Below are positions 35,597 through 43,542 of a stretch of DNA of 64,000 nt, in pieces. Below the pieces are notes generated by a model. That model did not search any database, had not been told where the DNA came from, and was given only the letters and a program-made list of their open reading frames with translations. Every line of letters starts with the position of its first letter. Position 1 is the stretch's first letter. The position numbers were made by a program, and so were the translations under genes. The DNA comes from Rhizobium oryzicola (GTDB taxonomy: Bacteria; Pseudomonadota; Alphaproteobacteria; Rhizobiales; Rhizobiaceae): contig NZ_JAUKWQ010000005.1 of NCBI RefSeq assembly GCF_030504645.1, positions 186,001-250,000 on the forward strand, written 5' to 3'.

Positions 35597-36634
35597 TTAG
35601 GTGCGGGCGCGGCTGAAGCCGTAGGTCAGCGCAAGCGCCCCCACGAGCACGACACCCTTGATGAAATCCTGCGTGTAATAAGGCGCGTTGAGCATGGTCA
35701 GCCCGTTGAGGAGAACCCCAACGAAGACCGCGCCCACCGTGGTTCCCAGCACGTTCGGACGCTTGAGGCTGAGCACCGCAAAGCCGATCAGCGAGGCGGC
35801 GACCGAATCCATCAGCAGGGACGCACCGGACGACACATCGCCACGGCCGACACGGGCGGCAACGATGATGCCGCCAAGCGCCGCCAGCGTACCGGACAGA
35901 ACATAGGCAATGGTGCGGATACGGGCCGTATTGCCCCCGGCCAGCCGGGTTGCGATCTCGTTGCCGCCGGTGGCAAACAGCAGACGGCCAAAGCGCGTAT
36001 GTTCCGTCAGCACGTAGAGAGCGACGGCAACCACTGCCATCAGGACGACCGGCAGCGGGACGGTACCAAACAGACTGGAGCGGCCGATCAGCAGAAAGAG
36101 CGGATCATATTTGCCTGTGGCGGTCGTGCCATTCGGCAGGATCAGGCCAACGGAAATGGAGCGACCGGCGGTCGGGATGAGTTGCAGCCCCGTCAACAGG
36201 AACATGGTGGCAAGCGTCGCCAGCAGATCCGGCACCTTCAGCTTGACGATGAGGAAGGCGTTCACCAGCCCCACCAGCGCACCGAAGGTCAGCACCAGCG
36301 GCACGGTCTGCCAGGCGGAAAGGCCGAGCACGATCATGGCATAGCTGGCAGCCATGACACTGGAGGCGGCCACCGCGCCCACCGAGAGATCAAACCCGCC
36401 GATCGCCAGCGTGACCGTGACCCCCGCCCCGATAATCGCCACGACCGACACCGCCTGCAAAACGCTCATCAGGTTGTTGACGGTCAGGAAGGCCGGTTGC
36501 GCTGCCGTAAACAGGATGAACAGGGCGCCTAAGAGCAGGAAGACGGCTCCGCGCCGGATGATGTCCTTCACCACATCTGCCGTGCTTCGATGATAAGGGG
36601 CTGGTACCGCTTGACTCTGGCTGATCTCGCTCAT
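35597..36634 (-). CDS. Rbs-type ABC transporter permease
   Basis: 345-residue inner-membrane permease of the RbsC/AraH family with about ten hydrophobic segments. GGFDLSVGAVAASS near residue 123 is the family signature, and GRGDVSSGASLLMDSVAASLIG near 265 is typical. It forms the channel with the dual-domain ATPase encoded immediately upstream (4-base overlap) and the binding proteins at 34527 and 38484. A cargo other than sugar is suggested by the sulfur-enzyme neighbours. Confidence 0.9.
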   Translation of the reverse strand: MSEISQSQAVPAPYHRSTADVVKDIIRRGAVFLLLGALFILFTAAQPAFLTVNNLMSVLQAVSVVAIIGAGVTVTLAIGGFDLSVGAVAASSVMAASYAMIVLGLSAWQTVPLVLTFGALVGLVNAFLIVKLKVPDLLATLATMFLLTGLQLIPTAGRSISVGLILPNGTTATGKYDPLFLLIGRSSLFGTVPLPVVLMAVVAVALYVLTEHTRFGRLLFATGGNEIATRLAGGNTARIRTIAYVLSGTLAALGGIIVAARVGRGDVSSGASLLMDSVAASLIGFAVLSLKRPNVLGTTVGAVFVGVLLNGLTMLNAPYYTQDFIKGVVLVGALALTYGFSRART

Positions 36635-38109
36635 GCATGTTCCTCCAGCGGCGCAGGCGCGTCGCTCTGATGTTCCGGTCGCAAGCTATGGTTCTCCATA
36701 ACGAGGACCCGGTCCGCGACCTCGAGGGCCTCTTCGGCATCGGATGTGGCAATCAAGGTGGTGCGGCTGCGGTCGGCGCGGATGGCAGCAATGATGTCCT
36801 GGCGGGCGCCGACATCGACCCCCTGAAAAGGCTCGTCCAGCAGAAGAAGACGGCTTGGTTCAGCTTCCCAGCGCGCCAGCACCACCTTTTGCTGGTTGCC
36901 TCCCGAAAGCGCCCAGATGGATTGATGCGGCGATTGCGCCTTGATGCCCAGCCTGGCAATCGCCTTGTTCGCTTCCTGGGTCTCCCGGCCAGAGAACATC
37001 AAGCCACGCGGATACCAGCGCGGCAGATGCGGCAGGCTGATGGTGGCGGCAATGGTTTCTCCCGGCCAGTCGCGTGGCATCAAGGATGAGCGATGCCGGT
37101 CCTCGGCGGCCATCACGACACCGGCGGCAAGGGCCTCTGCCGGATTGCGCGGCGCATAGGCGCGTCCATCCAGAAATGCCTGCCCGCCTGCAAAATGGTG
37201 AGTTCCGAACAGCGCAGACAACAGGCGGCTCTTGCCGGCCCCCAGTACACCGGTGATCGCGACAACCTCACCTTCACGCACCTGAAGATCGAACCGCGCG
37301 GTTCCACGATGCAACTGAACCGCTCGCAGCTCCAGCACGACCGGCCCAAGGGCAGCCCGTGCCTGCGGGCGCGCCGCGTTCAACGGCCTGCCGATCATCG
37401 CCTCGATCGCCGCATTGAAGTTGATCGGCCGCGTAAAGGCCGCGACATCCTTCCCGCCCCGCAGCACCACAGCGCGGTCGGCAAGTGCAGCGATATCGGC
37501 GGTGCGATGCGAGATGTAGAGAACCGAGATGCCTCGTGCCTTCAGGCCCAGCACCGTCTGGTAAAGCCGGCTTGCCTCTTCCGTCGAAAGACTGGCTGTC
37601 GGTTCATCAAGGATCAGCAACTGTGCCTTCATCGATAGCGCCCGCGCGATCGCGACGAGTTGCCGGTCCGCAGGCCCCAACTCCGAAAACCGACGCTCGA
37701 GCGGCAGATCGAAACCGGCCTCCCGCAATATATCCGCGGCAGTTCGCCGGACGCTGCGCGCCGTCAAAAAGAAGGGTTGGCGGCCATCAACAAAATGATT
37801 GAGCAGAAGCGCATCCGCCACGGTCAGGTCCGGAATACCGACAAGATCCGTCGACTGGTGAACGGTGACGACACCGCGCGCCGCGGCCTGCGCTGGCGTC
37901 TGTGGCGCGCAAGCCTGCCCGTTCATCCGGATCGACCCGCTATCGGCCGCCTGAACGCCGGACAGGATCTTCACCAGCGTCGATTTGCCGGCACCATTGG
38001 CACCCATCAGCGCAACGATTTCGCCACGCTCGATCACAAGGGAAGCTCCCGCCAGCGCCCTGGTGGATCCAAAGGATCGACGGACATTTTCGATATCGAT
38101 GAGAGGCAT
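36631..38109 (-). CDS. Rbs-type ABC transporter dual ATPase
   Basis: 492-residue ATP-binding protein with two fused nucleotide-binding domains, as in RbsA. Domain 1 has Walker A GANGAGKST near residue 36 and Walker B LLILDEPTASLS; domain 2 has a degenerate Walker A (GVLGAGKSRL, usual for this family) near 290 and signature LSGGNQQKV near 400. It is the first gene of the leftward operon and its stop overlaps the permease start. The upstream 374-base gap is shared with the divergent binding-protein gene. Confidence 0.92.
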   Translation of the reverse strand: MPLIDIENVRRSFGSTRALAGASLVIERGEIVALMGANGAGKSTLVKILSGVQAADSGSIRMNGQACAPQTPAQAAARGVVTVHQSTDLVGIPDLTVADALLLNHFVDGRQPFFLTARSVRRTAADILREAGFDLPLERRFSELGPADRQLVAIARALSMKAQLLILDEPTASLSTEEASRLYQTVLGLKARGISVLYISHRTADIAALADRAVVLRGGKDVAAFTRPINFNAAIEAMIGRPLNAARPQARAALGPVVLELRAVQLHRGTARFDLQVREGEVVAITGVLGAGKSRLLSALFGTHHFAGGQAFLDGRAYAPRNPAEALAAGVVMAAEDRHRSSLMPRDWPGETIAATISLPHLPRWYPRGLMFSGRETQEANKAIARLGIKAQSPHQSIWALSGGNQQKVVLARWEAEPSRLLLLDEPFQGVDVGARQDIIAAIRADRSRTTLIATSDAEEALEVADRVLVMENHSLRPEHQSDAPAPLEEHA

Positions 38110-38483
38110 GACGCGGTCCGTGATTGATGCGCCATGAGTGGTAATCGCAACAGCCTGTCATTCAAGAACGCGCCTTGCCTGCGGCAGCTGAAATGTAGAA
38201 AAGATTTCTCTTTTCAGTCGCTTGGCGAACTTCATCGCGGGTAATCCCAAGACCCGTTCAACCACAACAATCTGTGGCTTGACGATAGTCAGATTTTTCC
38301 AGGCCCGCCCGCGCCGGAGCAAGAAAACCCGGTTCACCCCCGCAATACGCAACAATTCGCGCTGAATTATCTATCAAAATTATGGATTATTATGATCGCC
38401 GCCGAGAACGTGCGGTGAAGCCGGTTTCCGCACTGCATCGACATTCAGGGTCGGGTGCGCGTGCCTTAAGAGAGGGTCTTTCC
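38110..38483. other. Divergent control region between transporter and second binding protein
   Basis: 374 bases without a credible gene; a 65-codon leftward frame has no ribosome binding site. The AT-rich stretch 38360-38400 contains the 22-base element listed at 38373-38394. A long leader (about 90 bases) follows to the binding-protein ATG. Confidence 0.55.
38373..38394 (+). promoter_or_regulatory. Candidate sulfur-regulon element
   Basis: The 22 bases match the element at 56543-56564 before the MetQ-like gene at 19 positions, sharing ATGGATTATT and the preceding ATCA-AAT framework. The core ATTATGGA also occurs at 33094-33101. In both rightward cases the same orientation relative to the gene is kept. 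A transcription factor site is inferred. Confidence 0.5.
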
Positions 38484-39536
38484 ATGACATTGCGTTCCAT
38501 CGGATTGAAATCATCTGTCACCGCGACAATCGCGTTTCTGGCGACGTCATCGGCCATGGCAGCCGGTTTGAACGGCGCGCCTGCTCCATTTGACAAGGGG
38601 GACGTGAAGATCGCGCTCATCAGCTATATTTCTGCTGGTGACTTCTTCCAGGCCTATCAGGCCGGTGCGCAGTCTCAAGCCAAGGCACTGGGCGTCGATC
38701 TCCAGATTTTCCCCGGCCGCCAGAATGCGGCCGAGCAGCGCGAACAAATCCTGCAGGCCATCAACATTGGGGCCAAGGCGATCGTCATCGATCACGGCCA
38801 GCCGGAAGCGCTCTCCGACGTGGTGCAGCAGGCGCTCGACAAGGGGATCAAGGTGGTGGCCTTCGACGTCAACCTCAACAATCCCAAGATCCCGCAGGTC
38901 GAACAGAGCGACCACAAGCTGGCGGAACTGGCCCTGCAGCAGGCACTGAAGGATAACGGCACCAGCTTCAAGGCCGGCTACGTGTACGTCGCGGGCTTTG
39001 CGCCGCTCGATCGCCGCAACGAAGTCTGGGAAAAGGTAAAGGGCGCGAACAAGGATATCGTTGAAAAGGCGCGCTTCGGCACCGTCAGCGATACAACGGC
39101 GACCGCCACCGCAGATCAGGCTAAGGCGGTATTCCGCGCCAATCCTGACATCACCGTGGTCTTCGCGCCCTATGACGAATTTGCCCGCGGCGTGAAGCTG
39201 GCCGTCAACGACCTCGGCATCGCGGACAAGGTGAAGATCTATTCGGCCGATATCTCGACTGCAGATATTCAGGAGATCACCGAGAAGGGCAGTCCCTGGG
39301 TCGCAACTGCCGCCACCAACCCGGCAGTCGTCGGCGCGGTCTCCATTCGGGCGGCAGCCCTTCAGCTGGCCGGCGAAAATGTGCCGCACCAGATCGTGGT
39401 GGATCCTGTGCTGGTGACGCAGAAGGATCTGCGCGATGCCGGCGTCAATACCATCGAAGAACTGGCCAAGAAGATCCCGGCCTTTTCGACCAGCACCGCG
39501 GTGACCGCCAGCTGGATTCCGTCTGCGGCGTTTTGA
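38484..39536 (+). CDS. Rbs-type ABC binding protein (intact paralogue)
   Basis: 350-residue periplasmic binding protein with a clean signal peptide (ATIAFLATSSAMA) and the mature start GLNGAPAPFDK. It is clearly a paralogue of the frameshifted protein at 34527-35566, sharing DKGIKVVA-DVN, NPKIPQ, YVAGFAPLDRR, DEFA-GVKLA and the ending TASWIP. It is transcribed divergently from the ATPase/permease operon and probably feeds the same transporter. Chosen start is the ATG at 38484, with AGAGGG upstream. If the other copy is inactive, this one could sustain uptake. Confidence 0.9.
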   Translation: MTLRSIGLKSSVTATIAFLATSSAMAAGLNGAPAPFDKGDVKIALISYISAGDFFQAYQAGAQSQAKALGVDLQIFPGRQNAAEQREQILQAINIGAKAIVIDHGQPEALSDVVQQALDKGIKVVAFDVNLNNPKIPQVEQSDHKLAELALQQALKDNGTSFKAGYVYVAGFAPLDRRNEVWEKVKGANKDIVEKARFGTVSDTTATATADQAKAVFRANPDITVVFAPYDEFARGVKLAVNDLGIADKVKIYSADISTADIQEITEKGSPWVATAATNPAVVGAVSIRAAALQLAGENVPHQIVVDPVLVTQKDLRDAGVNTIEELAKKIPAFSTSTAVTASWIPSAAF

Positions 39537-39568
39537 GCCGATCCTCCCAAGCATGCTCCACGCAGACG

Positions 39569-39604
39569 CGAGGACGGAGATCAACGATCTCCGTCCTCGC
39601 TTTC
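39569..39604 (+). terminator. Rho-independent terminator
   Basis: Perfect 14-bp stem CGAGGACGGAGATC with its complement around loop AAC, followed by CTTTC, 32 bases after the binding-protein stop codon. Confidence 0.85.
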
Positions 39605-39673
39605 ATAAGAGACGTGAATAGCCGTTGAATCTGACGGCGAGAGCCGGCCAGCGGGATCGATGAGTGTGGCCTG

Positions 39674-40309
39674 TCAGTGCGGGAAGAGTGAAAGCTTCGA
39701 ATCGATGACGGCGCTCAGGAGGTCCGTCCGGACGGGCAAGCGCTGCTGCGGCTTTGCAGAAGTATCGCGCCGGTTCAAGCGCTCAACGAAGTCATCGTAA
39801 ATGGCATAGCCTTGCGACCAGCGCCCGAAACCGCTGGCCACATTGATATGACCAACGGCGCCAAGCGATTTCACATCGCTGCCCCACCAGGCAGCATGCC
39901 GCTGAAGGGATGCCGGATCCATGTAGGGATCGTTCGCGCTGCCGATGGCGAGACTGGGGAAAGGAAGGGGATTATTGGGAAACTGGTCCAGATGGACGGC
40001 ACACGGGTGCAACTCCTCCACCTTCTTCATGTCGCAGGGCGCGACCAGAAGCGCGCCCTGGATCTTCCTGGCATAAGGCGACCAGGCAAGGCTGGCCGCC
40101 AGGATACAGCCCAGGCTGTGTGCAACCAGGATGACGGCTTCGGAACCCGCCAGTTCCTCCTCCAGCCTTGCACGCCACTTGCGCAAGTCGGGACAGGCCC
40201 AGTTCTCCTGCTCCAGCACCCGGCAGTCCGGACGCTCGCGAACCCAGATGCGCTGCCAGTGCGCCTCGCCCGATCCGTTCAGGCCCGGCAGAATAAGCGT
40301 ATCAACCAT
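39674..40309 (-). CDS. RBBP9/YdeN-family serine hydrolase
   Basis: 211-residue alpha/beta hydrolase of the RBBP9/YdeN (DUF1234-like) family. LILPGLNGSGEAHWQ opens the fold, AHSLGC near residue 64 is the nucleophile elbow, GSANDPYMD carries the acid and GHINVASGFG the His. It lies 95 bases downstream of an LLM monooxygenase at the end of the leftward organosulfur operon and may hydrolyse an ester or thioester product. It could also be an independent gene. Confidence 0.82.
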   Translation of the reverse strand: MVDTLILPGLNGSGEAHWQRIWVRERPDCRVLEQENWACPDLRKWRARLEEELAGSEAVILVAHSLGCILAASLAWSPYARKIQGALLVAPCDMKKVEELHPCAVHLDQFPNNPLPFPSLAIGSANDPYMDPASLQRHAAWWGSDVKSLGAVGHINVASGFGRWSQGYAIYDDFVERLNRRDTSAKPQQRLPVRTDLLSAVIDSKLSLFPH

Positions 40310-40404
40310 GCAGGATTTCCCGTTTGATTGCGACGATCAGGATCATAGGTGTTTATCGACCGGGCCCGAAGAAACACGCATCTAAATTCTACTGAACAAC
40401 TAGA

Positions 40405-41469
40405 TTAATTTGCGAACCGGCGGTCGCTCGACAACGTAGCTGCTGCAATGGGCTCGGTCCTCGGCTGCCATCCGATCTGCGGGGCGATCAGCCTGGCGAA
40501 ATCGGTGATGATCTGCACATACTCATCCAGTGCGAACTCGTAAGGCAGTTCGAGACGCAGTTCCTGCACCTCGGCCAGCACGGGATCGGCCTGAAGCCGC
40601 TCGATAATCTCCTGCGAACTCCCCACGAGGTCGCGACTGAACAGGGTGCGACGCGGCCCCTGCGGGGACAGGGTCCGTTCGTGGCGGCTGGCCGCATAGG
40701 CGCTGTAGCGGGCCCGTGTCTTGGCATCGGCGCTATCGGTCGGCACGATCACCCGTCCGGCGGCGACCCGCGGAATGCGGCCGGTCGGCAACAGAGCACG
40801 ATAGGCCCTCAATTGGGCAAGCTGCGTCTCTTCGAAGCGATCGGAGACATCGCCGGAGGTGAGACTGCCGATCATCAGATTGAGCCCCTTGCTGCCAGTC
40901 CACTGATAGGAGCGAAGTGAACCGCCGCCATACCAGACCCGGTTCTTAAGACCCGCTGCGAAAGGTTGCAATCGGGCCCTTTGGCGGTTGCCTGGCGAGA
41001 CCACATAGGTTTCACCATCGCCCAGATAGCGCCCGGAGAGGTTATCAAGAAGCCGCTCCACCCGCCCATATGAGAAATCGAAACTGCGCCAATCACCATC
41101 GAAGACCAATGGCGCGACCAATTCCGCATGCAGCGGCGGACCTGCGCTAACGCCGACATTCAGACGCCCACCCGAGAGAGAATCGGCCATCGACAGATCC
41201 TCCGCCAAACGGAACGGGTTTTCATAACCGAGTTGGATCACCGCTGAACCCAGTTCGATCCGTTTTGTTCTCTGGCTTGCCGCCGCGAGGAAGACCGGCG
41301 CCGACGACACGCCATGCTCCAGATGGCGCTGACGCACCCATGCACTGTTGAAGCCCAGTTCCTCACCGATCTCAAAGAGCTTCAACGAATCCTCCAGACC
41401 GGCTGCAGGATCGTCATCGGGATAGTTGCCGGGGGTGAGGAAGCCGATATGCGAAATGGAGAGAGCCAT
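40405..41469 (-). CDS. LLM-class flavin-dependent oxidoreductase
   Basis: 354-residue luciferase-like protein. GFLTPGNYPDDDPA at the N-terminus, NSAWVRQRHLEHGVSSAPVFLAAASQ, ELGSAVIQLGYENPFRLAEDLSMAD and GRLNVGVSAGPP are the (beta/alpha)8 barrel flavin-binding signatures. It belongs to a general LLM branch rather than SsuD or DszA. It follows the twin binding proteins in the operon by 41 bases, and may act on the imported sulfur compound. AAAGG precedes the ATG. Confidence 0.83.
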   Translation of the reverse strand: MALSISHIGFLTPGNYPDDDPAAGLEDSLKLFEIGEELGFNSAWVRQRHLEHGVSSAPVFLAAASQRTKRIELGSAVIQLGYENPFRLAEDLSMADSLSGGRLNVGVSAGPPLHAELVAPLVFDGDWRSFDFSYGRVERLLDNLSGRYLGDGETYVVSPGNRQRARLQPFAAGLKNRVWYGGGSLRSYQWTGSKGLNLMIGSLTSGDVSDRFEETQLAQLRAYRALLPTGRIPRVAAGRVIVPTDSADAKTRARYSAYAASRHERTLSPQGPRRTLFSRDLVGSSQEIIERLQADPVLAEVQELRLELPYEFALDEYVQIITDFARLIAPQIGWQPRTEPIAAATLSSDRRFAN

Positions 41470-41510
41470 GGGTCAGGGCCTTTGAATATGCACAAGTGGT
41501 TGTTTCGGCA

Positions 41511-42452
41511 TCAGTACTTTGGCAGTCCGGGCGGATTGGTCTCGGATTTCGACAAGGCTTCGTCGATCAACTGCCAGCGATCGAGGATCTTCTGGTAATC
41601 GCCACTGGCGATCAGTCCGTTCGTGGCAATCGTGAGGGCATTGGCGAGACCGGAGCCCTTGCGGGTGGTGATCGCGACATCGGACCGCTCCGGCCATCCC
41701 GCCGAGAGAGTACCGGCGCGTTTTATATTCTTGTCGCGGTTAGCGATGTAGACCAGCGTGGAATGCGGCTGCACGATGACGTCGGCACGGCCGGACTGCA
41801 GCGCGAGTAGCTGTGTAGCCTCGTCATCATAGTATTGCAGCTGGATCGGTTTCAGACGGGCTTTGACGTTCTCTTCGCTCCACCGCACCAGGATGCGCTC
41901 CTGGTTGGTGCCGGCACCGACAATAATGCGCAGGCCCGCAGCATCCTTCGGCTCCTTGATTACGGGGAGCTGGCTATTGGCCTTGACATAAAAACCGTGG
42001 AGACCTTGCCGATAGGTTGAAAAATCGAATTTCTCCTTGCGCTGCTCTGTCACGCCGACATTGGATATCACCGCATCATACTTGCCGGAACTCAAGCCCA
42101 ACGGCCAATCCGCCCAGGCAACCGGGATGATTTCCAGTTGCAGGCCGAGGCTTTCAGCAATGGCGGAGGCGAAATCAGGATCGGAGCCAACGACGGTCTT
42201 CGCATCCGTCGCATAAGTATTCAGCGGCGGGCCACCCACGGCAGACGCGACGGTGAGCTTGCCCGGCGTCACGAACTTGAACTCGGCCGGAATGGCAGCA
42301 ATCGCGTCCGGGTTCTTGCGCACATGAATGCGCCCGTTTTGCTCAGGCGACAGGTCGTAAACGCTATCGGCTCCGGCTAACGCCCCGGAAGCAAGCCCGG
42401 CACTGGCAAGCACTAGGCTGATCGCGAGAATACGGCCAATCTTTTGGAACAT
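41511..42452 (-). CDS. Polar amino-acid-type ABC binding protein (TcyJ/K-like, copy 2)
   Basis: 313-residue family 3 periplasmic binding protein with a signal peptide ending ASGALA. It shares with the preceding gene the motif DLSPEQNGR, KFVTPGKLTVAS, IPVAWADWPLG, TEQRKEKFDFSTYR, GTNQERILVRW and the identical ending TNPPGLPK. The tandem pair resembles the twin TcyJ/TcyK cystine-type receptors of the Bacillus subtilis ytm operon. An in-frame GTG at 42458 is better spaced from GAGGAG and may be the true start. Confidence 0.87.
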   Translation of the reverse strand: MFQKIGRILAISLVLASAGLASGALAGADSVYDLSPEQNGRIHVRKNPDAIAAIPAEFKFVTPGKLTVASAVGGPPLNTYATDAKTVVGSDPDFASAIAESLGLQLEIIPVAWADWPLGLSSGKYDAVISNVGVTEQRKEKFDFSTYRQGLHGFYVKANSQLPVIKEPKDAAGLRIIVGAGTNQERILVRWSEENVKARLKPIQLQYYDDEATQLLALQSGRADVIVQPHSTLVYIANRDKNIKRAGTLSAGWPERSDVAITTRKGSGLANALTIATNGLIASGDYQKILDRWQLIDEALSKSETNPPGLPKY

Positions 42453-42514
42453 CGACACGATGTCACTCTCCTCATTGGATGGAAGGACACGCGCCCCACG
42501 GCGCGCTCCAGCGA

Positions 42515-43453
42515 TTATTTCTTCGGCAGTCCCGGCGGATTGGTTCGGGATTCGCTCACGCCTTCGGCCGTCAGGCTCCAACGGGACAGGAGCTTGGCGT
42601 AATTGCCATTCTTGATCTGCTCATTGAGAGCGACGGTGACTGCCTGTGCGAGCCCCGAGCCCTTCTTTGTCGCCACGGCGATTTCCGCCGTTTGCGGCCA
42701 TCCGCCGGAGAAGGTGCCAACGAGCTTGGTCTTCTTGTCTTTGGACGCCTTGAAAGCGGAAGTGGCATTCGGTCCAAGATAGAGATCGGCACGACCGGAT
42801 TGCAGCGCGACATCCAGAACCGCTTCATCGTCGTAATACTGCACCTCCGAAGCGGCCAAGCCCTTGGCCTTGTTAGCCTCGATCCAGCGCAACAGGATCT
42901 GCTCCTGGTTGGTGCCGGACGACACGATGACCTTCAGACCGGCGACATCCTCCGGCTTGGAAACGCTGGTGACCTTCCCGTTCAGCGGCGAGTAGAAGCC
43001 GAGCAGGTCGTTACGGTAGGTGGAGAAGTCGAACTTTTCCTTGCGCTCTTCCGTCACGGTGATGTTGTGAATTGCGGCATCGAAGCGGCCCGATACCACA
43101 CCGAGCGGCCAGTCGGCCCAGGCAATGGGAACGAGTTCCAGCTGCAGGCCAAGGCTATCGGCCACCAGCTGCGCCACGTCAGGTTCGCTGCCGACAGGCG
43201 TCTTGTTGTCACTGGCATAGGCGGCAAAGGGCAAACGTCCCGGAACGGACGCGACCGTGAACTTGCCCGGCGTGACGAACTTGTAGTCCGCCGGGATCAG
43301 CTTGATCGCCGCCTCCACCTTCTCGGCTCTGACGCGGCCTTTTTGCTCGGGCGAAAGATCGACTTCCTGCGCATGGACGATACCGGCCATCGGAGCCATG
43401 AGTGACAGCAGGCCCGCCACCACGGCACTGAAAAGCTTAGCTGAATAAGACAT
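42515..43453 (-). CDS. Polar amino-acid-type ABC binding protein (TcyJ/K-like, copy 1)
   Basis: 312-residue family 3 binding protein with a signal peptide ending IVHA. It is the tandem paralogue of the next gene. The ligand lobe motifs VPIAWADWPLGVVSGRFDAAI and TEERKEKFDFSTYRNDLLGF are preserved. It probably captures a cysteine derivative for the adjacent permease-ATPase fusion. AGAGGAA lies nine bases before the ATG. A rhizobial intergenic repeat separates it from the transporter gene. Confidence 0.88.
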   Translation of the reverse strand: MSYSAKLFSAVVAGLLSLMAPMAGIVHAQEVDLSPEQKGRVRAEKVEAAIKLIPADYKFVTPGKFTVASVPGRLPFAAYASDNKTPVGSEPDVAQLVADSLGLQLELVPIAWADWPLGVVSGRFDAAIHNITVTEERKEKFDFSTYRNDLLGFYSPLNGKVTSVSKPEDVAGLKVIVSSGTNQEQILLRWIEANKAKGLAASEVQYYDDEAVLDVALQSGRADLYLGPNATSAFKASKDKKTKLVGTFSGGWPQTAEIAVATKKGSGLAQAVTVALNEQIKNGNYAKLLSRWSLTAEGVSESRTNPPGLPKK

Positions 43454-43482
43454 GTTCGGGTGTTCCTCTTGTGTTTTGGTTG

Positions 43483-43539
43483 GAGTATTTCCAGGAAAAG
43501 TGGAAACCGGTTTTCCGTCCGGAAATACGTAGAAACAAA
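43483..43539. repeat. Short dispersed rhizobial intergenic repeat
   Basis: The stretch beginning GAGTATTTCCAGGAAAAG and ending with GGTTAGAGT contains GGAAAA/TTTTCC arms (43494-43514). I recognise it as a variant of a very common Rhizobiaceae extragenic element. It lies between the permease-ATPase stop and the first binding-protein start. Confidence 0.6.
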
Positions 43540-43542
43540 TGG

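Noticed and set aside
38158..38355. 65-codon leftward frame in the transporter control region
   Set aside because: It has no ribosome binding site and lies in the divergent promoter gap.
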